From Lachnospiraceae bacterium UBA6987 (GTDB lineage Bacteria > Bacillota > Clostridia > Lachnospirales > Lachnospiraceae), in the NCBI GenBank assembly GCA_002449955.1, contig DJYD01000053.1, positions 1-31,117 on the forward strand: 31,117 nt of DNA, in the 5' to 3' direction. The translations under genes and the position numbers were made by a program. The notes beneath the pieces are model-generated. The model was not told the origin of the DNA. It made no database searches and was given only the letters and a program-made list of their open reading frames with translations. Shown one piece after another: positions 15,283-21,892 of this stretch; within the stretch, counting starts at the first letter, position 1, and each line of letters starts with the position of its first letter.

Positions 15283-17121
15283 ATGAAATATAATCCCAGA
15301 CAGCAGGAAGCGATCCTGCATAAAGAGGGGCCGGCCATTGTTGTGGCAGGCCCCGGTTCGGGTAAAACAGCAGTGCTCACGCAGCGAACCTGTCATATGA
15401 TCAGGACACTGCGTATTTCGCCTGAAAAAATCATGGTGATCACCTTTACCAGAGCAGCCGCAGAGGAGATGAGAGCCCGCTTCAGGGCCTTTCCGGATAT
15501 GTCGGATGCGCCGGTTTATTTTGCTACGTTTCATGCAGCCTTTTACAGGATCCTGCGAAATGCAGTAGGCCTATCTATAGGAAGTGTTCTGGGGCAGGAC
15601 GAAAAATACAAGTGGTTAAGGGCTTTGCTGCGCGCAGAGAAACAGGAAATGCTGCAGGGAGATGAACGGCTGGCCGAATTGTCCGGAGAGATCGCGCGTG
15701 TTAAGTCGGCCGGTCTGCCGTTAACGACCTACCAGGCCAAATGCTGTGAAACAACGCTTTTTATACGCTTGTTTCAGGAATACGAAGCGCAGCTGAAAAG
15801 CAGCGGCAAGGTGGACTATGAGGATATGCTCCTCAGAACGCGCAGACTCCTTCTGGAAAAACCGCATGTTCTTCGTTTTTGGCGGGAAAAATACCCTTAT
15901 ATCCTGGTGGATGAATTTCAGGACATCAACCGGAGCCAGTATGAGATTGTAAAACTGTTAGCCGAACCGGGAAGGAATCTGTTCGTGGTGGGCGACGATG
16001 ATCAGTCCATATACCGTTTCCGCGGCGCGGCGCCTAGGATCATGCAGCAGTTTGTGACTGATTACCCGGAGGCTGTCCGGTATGAACTTTTTGGCTGCTA
16101 CCGCTGCAGCCCGGAGATCCTGAAGGCAGCAGAACGGCTGATCTCTAACAATACTGTACGCTTTCCGAAACAGTTGGTCAGTTGCGGGAACAAAGGAAAA
16201 AGGCCGGAGGTTCAGCGCTTTGCGGACGGTGCTGCGGAAAGGGAGGGATTGTTGAAGGCTGTTCAGGCCTTGCACCGAAAGGGGATTCCTTATGGACGCA
16301 TGGCGCTTCTCTGCAGAACGGGTTTTGCCCTGCAGGCTTATCGTTCATTGCTGAAGCGTTCTAAAATCCCCTGCTGGTCTCCCGACTCCGGAGAAGGTCT
16401 GTATAAGCGGCAGGCGGCAAGAGATATGTTTGCCTACTTTGAACTCGCTTCCGGAAATTTGAAGCGGAACTATTTTCTGCAGGTGATGAACAGGCCTCTT
16501 CGTTATCTTTCCAGAGCAGCCGCAGCAAGCGATCCAGTGGATATCAGGCAGTTTCTGTCTGCGCTTTCCGGGCATCCGTTTCAGTTTGATGCGGCGGAAC
16601 GTTTTCTGTATCAGCTTGCCTGTCTGCGAAAGCTGAGACCTTTTGCTGCGCTTACGTTTATCAGGCAAGAGATCGGGTACGATGCATGGATAAAAGCACT
16701 GTCAGATTCCCGGGAGATTTACGAAGAGACGCTTGAAACACTGGATATTCTTCAGGAGGAGAGTGCTGGGTTTTCGAGCTACAGCGAGTGGAGATCTTAT
16801 ATAGAAAAGGTGGAAAAGGAGAAGAGGGAAGAGCAGGAAAAAGGGCCCCGGAAGAGTCGAGACGCGGCACCGGAAAAAGATGCGCTCGTCTTGCGTACGA
16901 TGCATGGGGCCAAAGGACTGGAGTTTGATGCCGTATTTCTGCCGGATGTGAATGAAGGGAATATTCCGCATAAACGTTCTCTTTCCAAAGAAGCGCTGGA
17001 AGAAGAAAGAAGATTATTCTACGTGGCGATAACACGGGCCAGGCAATATCTGTGGATCGGTTGGGTCAGAAAAAACAGGGCAGGCATCTGCGAACCCTCA
17101 CGCTTTCTCCGCGAATTATAA
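15283..17121 (+). CDS. UvrD/PcrA-like superfamily I DNA helicase, short form
   Basis: A 612-residue ATP-dependent 3'-5' type helicase. Superfamily I motifs are all present in order: NPRQQEAI (Q motif), AGPGSGKT (Walker A, 22-29), VDEFQDINRSQ (about 209-219), VVGDDDQSIYRFRGA, the GCYRCSPEIL block, RTMHGAKGLEFDAVFLPDVNEG (about 537) and EERRLFYVAITRA. It is roughly 100-130 residues shorter than PcrA or UvrD and lacks the extended C-terminal tail that binds RNA polymerase in those proteins. A basic/acidic low-complexity patch precedes the later helicase motifs. There is no SD close to the ATG, which is 3 bases after the gltX stop, so translation is probably coupled. It is likely a DNA-repair accessory helicase; the exact role is unknown. 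Confidence 0.9.
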   Translation: MKYNPRQQEAILHKEGPAIVVAGPGSGKTAVLTQRTCHMIRTLRISPEKIMVITFTRAAAEEMRARFRAFPDMSDAPVYFATFHAAFYRILRNAVGLSIGSVLGQDEKYKWLRALLRAEKQEMLQGDERLAELSGEIARVKSAGLPLTTYQAKCCETTLFIRLFQEYEAQLKSSGKVDYEDMLLRTRRLLLEKPHVLRFWREKYPYILVDEFQDINRSQYEIVKLLAEPGRNLFVVGDDDQSIYRFRGAAPRIMQQFVTDYPEAVRYELFGCYRCSPEILKAAERLISNNTVRFPKQLVSCGNKGKRPEVQRFADGAAEREGLLKAVQALHRKGIPYGRMALLCRTGFALQAYRSLLKRSKIPCWSPDSGEGLYKRQAARDMFAYFELASGNLKRNYFLQVMNRPLRYLSRAAAASDPVDIRQFLSALSGHPFQFDAAERFLYQLACLRKLRPFAALTFIRQEIGYDAWIKALSDSREIYEETLETLDILQEESAGFSSYSEWRSYIEKVEKEKREEQEKGPRKSRDAAPEKDALVLRTMHGAKGLEFDAVFLPDVNEGNIPHKRSLSKEALEEERRLFYVAITRARQYLWIGWVRKNRAGICEPSRFLREL

Positions 17122-17123
17122 TT

Positions 17124-17156
17124 AAAGCCCCGGCAGAATAGGCTGCCGGGGCTTTT
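17124..17156. terminator. Strong bidirectional terminator
   Basis: A perfect 13-bp stem (AAAGCCCCGGCAG with CTGCCGGGGCTTT) closes a 6-base loop and is followed by TTTT on the plus strand and by CTTTAATT on the minus strand. It serves the convergent helicase and DUF1292 genes. Confidence 0.92.
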
Positions 17157-17173
17157 ACTGATAAATCAGATAA

Positions 17174-17485
17174 TTAAAGCTCTTCGAAATCTTCTTCGTC
17201 GCACACTTCGTCAAAACGATCGCAGACAGCTTCGAATTCATCGTCGTCTTCGATATCGCGGAGGATCGGGTTGCCGTCTTCATCTTCGGTATAACCGTAG
17301 AGATAGACATCCCCGTCTTCGTCATCGGCCTGTGCAGCAGGCAGAAGAGCAATATACTGCTGGTCATCCATAGGGAAGATAGAGAGGACGATGCAATCCT
17401 CGGTCGTGCCGTCTTCCATCTCCAGAGTCAGTATAACATCTTCTCCTTCATCGATTTCTTCATCAAAAACTTTGTTCTCGTCCAT
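17174..17485 (-). CDS. DUF1292 domain protein
   Basis: A small, very acidic 103-residue protein. The core ILTLEMEDGTTEDCIVLSIF followed by DDQQYIALLP and then VYLYGYTEDEDG and LRDIEDDDEFEAVCDRFDEV fits the DUF1292 family (YrzB-like), widespread in Firmicutes and of unknown function. Both ends are Asp/Glu-rich, with no membrane segment or catalytic motif visible. AGGAGG lies 7 bases before the ATG and a promoter is found upstream, so it can be transcribed apart from ychF. Confidence 0.88.
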   Translation of the reverse strand: MDENKVFDEEIDEGEDVILTLEMEDGTTEDCIVLSIFPMDDQQYIALLPAAQADDEDGDVYLYGYTEDEDGNPILRDIEDDDEFEAVCDRFDEVCDEEDFEEL

Positions 17486-17527
17486 GTTTATCCTCCTGTA
17501 AGTTATACTGCGACTGATCGCAAGTCT

Positions 17528-17555
17528 ATTTTACACATTTTTATGCGGCTTGCAA
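17528..17555 (-). promoter_or_regulatory. Promoter for the DUF1292 gene
   Basis: Reading the minus strand, TTGCAA (17555-17550), a 16-base spacer and TAAAAT (17533-17528) lie about 40 bases before the start codon. The -35 is part of the palindrome GCTTGCAAGC. No terminator is evident between ychF and this promoter. Confidence 0.6.
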
Positions 17556-17572
17556 GCTTTTTTTGTGATTCG

Positions 17573-18670
17573 TTAAACGTTGAAGCGGAAGAGGACGACG
17601 TCGCCGTCCTGCATCACATATTCCTTGCCTTCGACGCGCACGAGCCCTTTCTCTTTGGCGGCGCTGTAGGATCCCGCGTTCAGGAGATCCTGATAGTTCA
17701 CGACCTCCGCCCGGATAAAGCCGCGCTCGAAATCGGAATGGATCTTTCCGGCGGCCTGCGGCGCCTTTGTTCCCATGCGGATGGTCCAGGCCCGTGTTTC
17801 TTTCTCCCCTGCGGTCAGGAAGCTCATCAGGCCGAGCAGACGGTAGCTTGCCGCGATCAGCTTTTCGAGGCCGCCCTCGGACAGACCGAGATCCTCAAGG
17901 AACATTTCCCGGTCCTCATCGTCAAGCTCGCTCATTTCCTCTTCAAGTTTCGCACTGATCACGAAGACTTCGCTGCCTTCCGCGGCGGCATATTCGCGCA
18001 CGCGGGCAACATTCGGATTGGAAGCGCCGTCGTCGGCAAGATCGTCTTCCGAAACGTTGGCAGCGTAGATCACCGGCTTTGCGCTGAGAAGACCGAGGGA
18101 GTCGATGAAGGCGGCTTCGTCATCATCCTCGGGGGAATATTCCTTGGCTTGCCTGCCTTCGTTCAGAAGCGGCTGCAGTTTTTTCAGGATCTCCAATTCC
18201 TTCTTGGCTTCCTTGTCGTTCATGGCGCTGCGGGATGTTTTGGCAATGCGGCGTTCCAGTACTTCAAGGTCGGCCAGAACCAGTTCCAGTTCGATGGTTT
18301 CAATATCCCGCACGGGATCGATGCTTCCGTCGACGTGAATCACATTACCGTCCTCAAAACAGCGCACGACATGTACGATGGCATCCACTTCACGGATCGC
18401 GGCAAGAAATTGGTTGCCCAGACCTTCTCCTTTGCTAGCCCCCTTGACAAGACCGGCTATATCTACAAATTCGATAACGGCAGGTGTGATTTTTTTACTC
18501 TGGTAGAAATCGCCGAGCAGTTTTAAGCGCGGATCCGGAACAGAGACAACACCGATATTGGGATCGATCGTGCAAAAGGGGTAATTGGCTGCTTCGGCGC
18601 CGGCTTTGGTCAGCGAATTGAATAACGTACTTTTGCCGACATTCGGCAGGCCTACGATTCCTAGTTTCAT
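17573..18670 (-). CDS. ychF: Redox-regulated ATPase/GTPase YchF (OLA1 family)
   Basis: A 365-residue Obg-related P-loop protein that binds ribosomes and hydrolyses ATP rather than GTP. GLPNVGKST begins at residue 7, with NYPFCTIDPNIGVV (switch I) and DIAGLVKGASKGEGLGN (switch II). The usual NKxD base motif is replaced by NVSE in YAANVSEDD, the known YchF variation behind ATP preference. The C-terminus has a helical arm and a TGS domain ending in MQDGDVVLFRFNV. Length matches the family. AGAGGAAT precedes the ATG. It is divergently transcribed from the LCP cluster. Confidence 0.97.
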   Translation of the reverse strand: MKLGIVGLPNVGKSTLFNSLTKAGAEAANYPFCTIDPNIGVVSVPDPRLKLLGDFYQSKKITPAVIEFVDIAGLVKGASKGEGLGNQFLAAIREVDAIVHVVRCFEDGNVIHVDGSIDPVRDIETIELELVLADLEVLERRIAKTSRSAMNDKEAKKELEILKKLQPLLNEGRQAKEYSPEDDDEAAFIDSLGLLSAKPVIYAANVSEDDLADDGASNPNVARVREYAAAEGSEVFVISAKLEEEMSELDDEDREMFLEDLGLSEGGLEKLIAASYRLLGLMSFLTAGEKETRAWTIRMGTKAPQAAGKIHSDFERGFIRAEVVNYQDLLNAGSYSAAKEKGLVRVEGKEYVMQDGDVVLFRFNV

Positions 18671-18725
18671 TGATTATTCCTCTCTTCATATGGCGACAGC
18701 AGATGATAACTGACGCTCTGCGTCT

Positions 18726-18754
18726 GTTATATCATATAGAATCGTCCTCGTCAA
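18726..18754 (-). promoter_or_regulatory. Promoter for ychF
   Basis: On the minus strand TTGACG (18754-18749), a 17-base spacer and TATAAC (18731-18726) with a TGA extension form a good sigma-A site. An imperfect inverted repeat (GATAAC-TG-ACGC and GCGT-CT-GTTAT, about 18704-18731) overlaps the -10 and could be an operator or an mRNA leader hairpin. Confidence 0.75.
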
Positions 18755-18767
18755 AGTATTTACTCTG

Positions 18768-18798
18768 CTTATGAAAAACAGTTCCTACTTATGAAAAA
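18768..18798 (+). promoter_or_regulatory. Direct repeat upstream of the LCP promoter, possible activator site
   Basis: CTTATGAAAAA occurs at 18768-18778 and again at 18788-18798, start to start exactly 20 bp, about two turns of B-DNA. The second copy ends 12 bases before the -35 hexamer. This geometry is what dimeric activators such as response regulators often use. No known consensus was recognised, so the role is inference. Confidence 0.45.
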
Positions 18799-18810
18799 AG
18801 AGTGAAAAGC

Positions 18811-18839
18811 TTGCTCTTTACTGCCTCCTGTGCTATAAT
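18811..18839 (+). promoter_or_regulatory. Promoter for the LCP cluster
   Basis: TTGCTC, a 17-base spacer and a perfect TATAAT with an extended TGC element. It lies about 140 bases before the first LCP start codon, so the transcript has a long leader. Confidence 0.85.
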
Positions 18840-18849
18840 TCATAAATCT

Positions 18850-18881
18850 ATGGCCGGCAGGCTTTTTTCGCCTGCAGCCAT
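18850..18881 (+). other. Leader hairpin in the LCP1 5' untranslated region
   Basis: ATGGC pairs with GCCAT and, inside it, GCAGGC pairs with GCCTGC, with a small internal bulge and a U-rich loop. It lies about ten bases past the -10, near the expected 5' end of the mRNA, and no U-run follows, so it is not a terminator. It may stabilise the transcript or be part of a regulatory leader. Confidence 0.5.
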
Positions 18882-18981
18882 GGAAAAATGTGAAAAAACT
18901 GTTAAACCTAAAACCACTGAAGACAGTTGGTCCGCTTGAATTGTATTGTAGAAAGAGAAAACAAGCGAAGGAGGAGATCTG

Positions 18982-21843
18982 ATGAAGAAAGACAAGCACA
19001 AAAAAGATGAGCTTATCCGCAGTGCGGAACAAGCCACCGAAGATGTGCGGATCTCTGAAGATATGCAGACAGCTGAAACGGATGCCAATCATTCTGGGAC
19101 TCCGAAAAAGAGGGGAAAAAAGACGAAAATCGCTGTTGCGGTTATCTTATCTGTTCTTGTATTACTGGTCGGAGGCGGAATCTTTATCATCAACAAGGTT
19201 CTGGACAAGCTGAACCGGCCTGACCCCGCAACGGACACAGTTCTTTCTCCCTCTGAAATTGAACGCCTGGAATCGGAATACTGGGCTTCTGTGAACAGTA
19301 AGGAGAATGATAAGACGACAACCGCACCGGATATAACGAATCCTGAGTCGGAGTCTGCTCAGACAGAAGAATCCACGGAGGCGCCAACAGAGGAACGCTT
19401 GATTCGGGCACCGTTCCAGGCGGATGCTTACCGGGCAACGCTTTCCGCTGATGATGAACCGATTCTGTTCGATCATCCGGTGTCTTATTCCTGGATGAGG
19501 GCTGCTGATCTGAATGACGAAAAGCTGATCAATATCATGCTTGTCGGACAGGATACGCGTATTACGGATGTAAGAGAACGTTCCGATTCCATGATCCTGG
19601 TCAGTATCAATCCAAGCACACACAAGGTATCCATGATTTCCTTCATGAGAGACCTTTATGTACCGATCGGTGACGGATACGGTATGGGCCGTCTGAATAC
19701 AGCCTATAAAATCGGCGGATTCCCGTTCATGTACAAAGTCTTCGAGGAAAATTACGGTATTCACATTGATGGCGGGATTTGTGTCAATTTCGGTCAGTTT
19801 ATGACCCTGGTTGACATTCTTGGCGGCCTGGATGTAACGCTGAATGAGACCGAGGCTAAATGGCTTCGCTATACGATCGAGCAGTCGATCCCCGATATGC
19901 GTTACTGGGGCCAGATCGTGGAAGCGCAGATGCCGACCATCAAGGAAGGCACCAGTGTGAAGGATGCCATCGATGCGCTCAAGAAAGCGAATCTCAACTA
20001 TGCTTTCTCCGATATGAACGGCGGTGCTGCACCGGATGACCTGGCTGGTGCCAAGGTGAAATCGCTGTGGTCGGATGCTTCCTGCACTACAGCGGCAAAA
20101 GCCGGCCGTTATTATAACCTTCAGCAGACCATATATATTTCCTACACGGAAACGAGAGCGGTTTTCCCGAAACTGGCGGAGGATATCAGTGTATCGAGCG
20201 CGATTTCCCTTTTAAAGGATCTCGGCTTCAAGACGAATTATGCCGATATCGTGGGCGGCGTGGCTCCGGAAGATGGAAAAGCGGCACTGATTACGCAGGT
20301 CAGTCTTGATGCGGAAGGCGAGAATATCCCTGCTGCCGGAACAAAATACAAAAAGGGCACAGCTGTCTATATTGCCTACATGGAGAATAAAGCCTGCGTT
20401 CCGAAGATGGCCAAGGATATCACGATCAAAGAGGCAGAAGCTTTACTCAAGGCTGCAGGGCTCAGGATCTCCTGGGCAGACAGCTGCGGCGGGGTAGCGC
20501 CTTCCGATAAATCCAAAGCAACTCTGACCGGTATTTATCTTGACAGAAATGGAAAGAACCAGGTCAAGGCCGGCGATAAACTGGAAATCAATACCCGGAT
20601 CTATCTGTCTTATAAGGACAATACCGCCACGATGCCGATGATTGCGTCGAACACATCGGTTAAGGATGCTGAGACAGCACTGAAAGCGGCAGGCTTTAAA
20701 ATTGCTTATGCAACCGCCAATAAGAGCAAGGCTCCGGCAGATAAGAGTGTGGCGATCGTCAGAAAGATCACAACGGATGCGGCAGGTACAAGAACGGTTA
20801 AGGCCGGGACGAAGTATGACCTGAATACAACACTTTATCTGACATACCGGGAACCGGAACAGACCACTGAGGAACCGACGACGGAAGAGCCGACCACAGC
20901 ACATGAACATAATTTCAATATTGTTCCGGCTGAATGGCAGTTTGATGAAAGAGACCATTACCGCTTCTTAAAATGCAGCTGCGGTGAAGAAGTCGAAGAA
21001 CGTGCCAGCCATATCCTTGTGGATGAAGTCGTTCTGCCGACAACAGAAGCAGGCGGCTATACAAAACACAGCTGCACAATCTGCGGATACAGTTTTATTG
21101 ATTCCTATACAGATCCGCTTCCTACCGAAACGGAACCTTCCACGGAAGAGTCAAGCCTGATCGATCCCAGCACGGAGGAACCGACTACGGAAGAGCCGAC
21201 AACAACTTCGGAATCTCAAGAGATCGAACCCGTAGATCCGACAGTTGATTCGTCAGAGACGGATGCGGCCAGATCCCTTGAAAGCCTGACCGCGATTCCG
21301 GAAAAATCCTTGGAGTATGCCGCAGAAGACGCTATGGCAGAGACCTTGATCATGCCGGCCGATGAACAAGCGGAGGCTAAGGCAAAAACACTCTACAACC
21401 CGGTTTTGCTTGGCAAAAGACTCAGTGCTGCCACGGTTTATGAACCGGAATACTTAAGAGGAATCCAGGCAGGACGGGTTCATCTGAACGGAATGCAGAC
21501 CTTGGCATACTGCCGGATGCGTAAGCTCGACAGCGATTTTAAACGGACGGAACGTCAGAGAATGGTGCTGAATACTCTGTTCAGCAAAGTTAAGTCTTCA
21601 GATATGAACACGCTGAAACGACTTCTTGATGAGCTGCTGCCGCAAGTGACCACTGATATGACGAATTCACAAATCATGAGCATTGCGGTGCAGGTACTTC
21701 CTTCTTTCAGTTCGATCCAGATCAGCAGTTACTCTGTACCGATCAACGGATCATGGCGTAATGTGACAATTAACGGCGCAGCTGTTATCCAGTCGGATCA
21801 GGAAGCCAACATCGAAGCCATCAGATCATGGCTGCCTTATTAA
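18982..21843 (+). CDS. LCP family cell-wall ligase with inserted PASTA-like repeats (LCP1)
   Basis: A 953-residue membrane-anchored protein. A basic cytoplasmic tail leads to one transmembrane helix (about 50-70), then the extracellular motif TVLSPSE and a Thr/Glu-rich linker. The LCP domain starts near 180 (INIMLVGQDTR, RSDSMILVSIN, ISFMRDLYVPI, LNTAYKIGGFP, HIDGGICVNF, LGGLDVTL) and stops near 301. It resumes near 828 with GRVHLNGMQTLAYCRMRK then LDSDFKRTERQR, carrying the family's conserved Arg and Asp residues. About 520 residues are inserted between: four PASTA-like modules, a Cys-pair domain and Thr/Glu/Pro linkers. LCP enzymes transfer lipid-linked wall glycopolymers to peptidoglycan. 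As key residues survive, I infer an active ligase with a wall-binding arm. GGAGGAG precedes the ATG. It heads a tandem set of three LCP genes. Confidence 0.9.
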   Translation: MKKDKHKKDELIRSAEQATEDVRISEDMQTAETDANHSGTPKKRGKKTKIAVAVILSVLVLLVGGGIFIINKVLDKLNRPDPATDTVLSPSEIERLESEYWASVNSKENDKTTTAPDITNPESESAQTEESTEAPTEERLIRAPFQADAYRATLSADDEPILFDHPVSYSWMRAADLNDEKLINIMLVGQDTRITDVRERSDSMILVSINPSTHKVSMISFMRDLYVPIGDGYGMGRLNTAYKIGGFPFMYKVFEENYGIHIDGGICVNFGQFMTLVDILGGLDVTLNETEAKWLRYTIEQSIPDMRYWGQIVEAQMPTIKEGTSVKDAIDALKKANLNYAFSDMNGGAAPDDLAGAKVKSLWSDASCTTAAKAGRYYNLQQTIYISYTETRAVFPKLAEDISVSSAISLLKDLGFKTNYADIVGGVAPEDGKAALITQVSLDAEGENIPAAGTKYKKGTAVYIAYMENKACVPKMAKDITIKEAEALLKAAGLRISWADSCGGVAPSDKSKATLTGIYLDRNGKNQVKAGDKLEINTRIYLSYKDNTATMPMIASNTSVKDAETALKAAGFKIAYATANKSKAPADKSVAIVRKITTDAAGTRTVKAGTKYDLNTTLYLTYREPEQTTEEPTTEEPTTAHEHNFNIVPAEWQFDERDHYRFLKCSCGEEVEERASHILVDEVVLPTTEAGGYTKHSCTICGYSFIDSYTDPLPTETEPSTEESSLIDPSTEEPTTEEPTTTSESQEIEPVDPTVDSSETDAARSLESLTAIPEKSLEYAAEDAMAETLIMPADEQAEAKAKTLYNPVLLGKRLSAATVYEPEYLRGIQAGRVHLNGMQTLAYCRMRKLDSDFKRTERQRMVLNTLFSKVKSSDMNTLKRLLDELLPQVTTDMTNSQIMSIAVQVLPSFSSIQISSYSVPINGSWRNVTINGAAVIQSDQEANIEAIRSWLPY
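19924..20859 (+). repeat. Four tandem PASTA-like modules within LCP1 (78 residues each)
   Basis: Residues 315-392, 393-470, 471-548 and 549-626 of LCP1 align without gaps. Each starts with a hydrophobic-Pro pair (MP, FP, VP, MP with Pro at 318, 396, 474 and 552), then a helix of the form SVxxAxxxLKxAGF, a central GG-x-AP segment in the first three, and a final strand shaped like AGTKYxxxTxxYxxY. This is the PASTA pattern (P, then helix, then xAGxxxxxG) with a longer middle than the standard 65-70 residues. PASTA domains bind peptidoglycan fragments in PrkC/PknB kinases and PBP2x. The underlying DNA copies have diverged, so they are an old duplication. Confidence 0.8.
20902..21123 (+). other. 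Zinc-ribbon-like surface module within LCP1
   Basis: Residues 641-714 begin HEHNFNIVPAEWQFD and contain KCSCGEE (C665, C667) and, about 30 residues later, GGYTKHSCTICGYSFIDSYT (C698, C701). The second half closely resembles a repeat seen in many large surface proteins of gut Clostridia, in which GY is followed by CxxCG and a Tyr-rich end. The four cysteines, perhaps with nearby histidines, could hold a metal or form disulfides. Thr/Glu/Pro-rich linkers flank both sides (about 624-640 and 711-745), suggesting it is held on flexible tethers. Confidence 0.6.
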
Positions 21844-21892
21844 CCATCCAGTACTTTCAGATAGTAAAGCATAGCGCAAAGGAAACCATTTT

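Larger units (their letters stand above)
18671..18981. other. Divergent intergenic region between ychF and the LCP cluster
   Basis: This 311-bp stretch has no gene. It holds a minus-strand promoter for ychF with an imperfect inverted repeat over its -10, an 11-bp direct repeat at 20-bp spacing, a strong plus-strand promoter for the first LCP gene, and an untranslated leader of about 135 bases with one hairpin and a strong GGAGGAG ribosome binding site. Confidence 0.8.

Noticed and set aside
17543..18526. Open frame of 327 codons on the plus strand
   Set aside because: It is the complement of ychF, whose GTPase motifs are complete; no SD or family similarity supports it.
18850..18881. Terminator in the LCP1 leader
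   Set aside because: The stem is followed by GGAAAAATG, with no U-run, and a gene with a strong SD follows on the same transcript.
18982..21843. LCP1 as two genes or an assembly chimera
   Set aside because: The frame is open throughout, the repeats are in register, no SD or start is found before the second half, and the linkers are of similar composition to those in the neighbouring LCP proteins.
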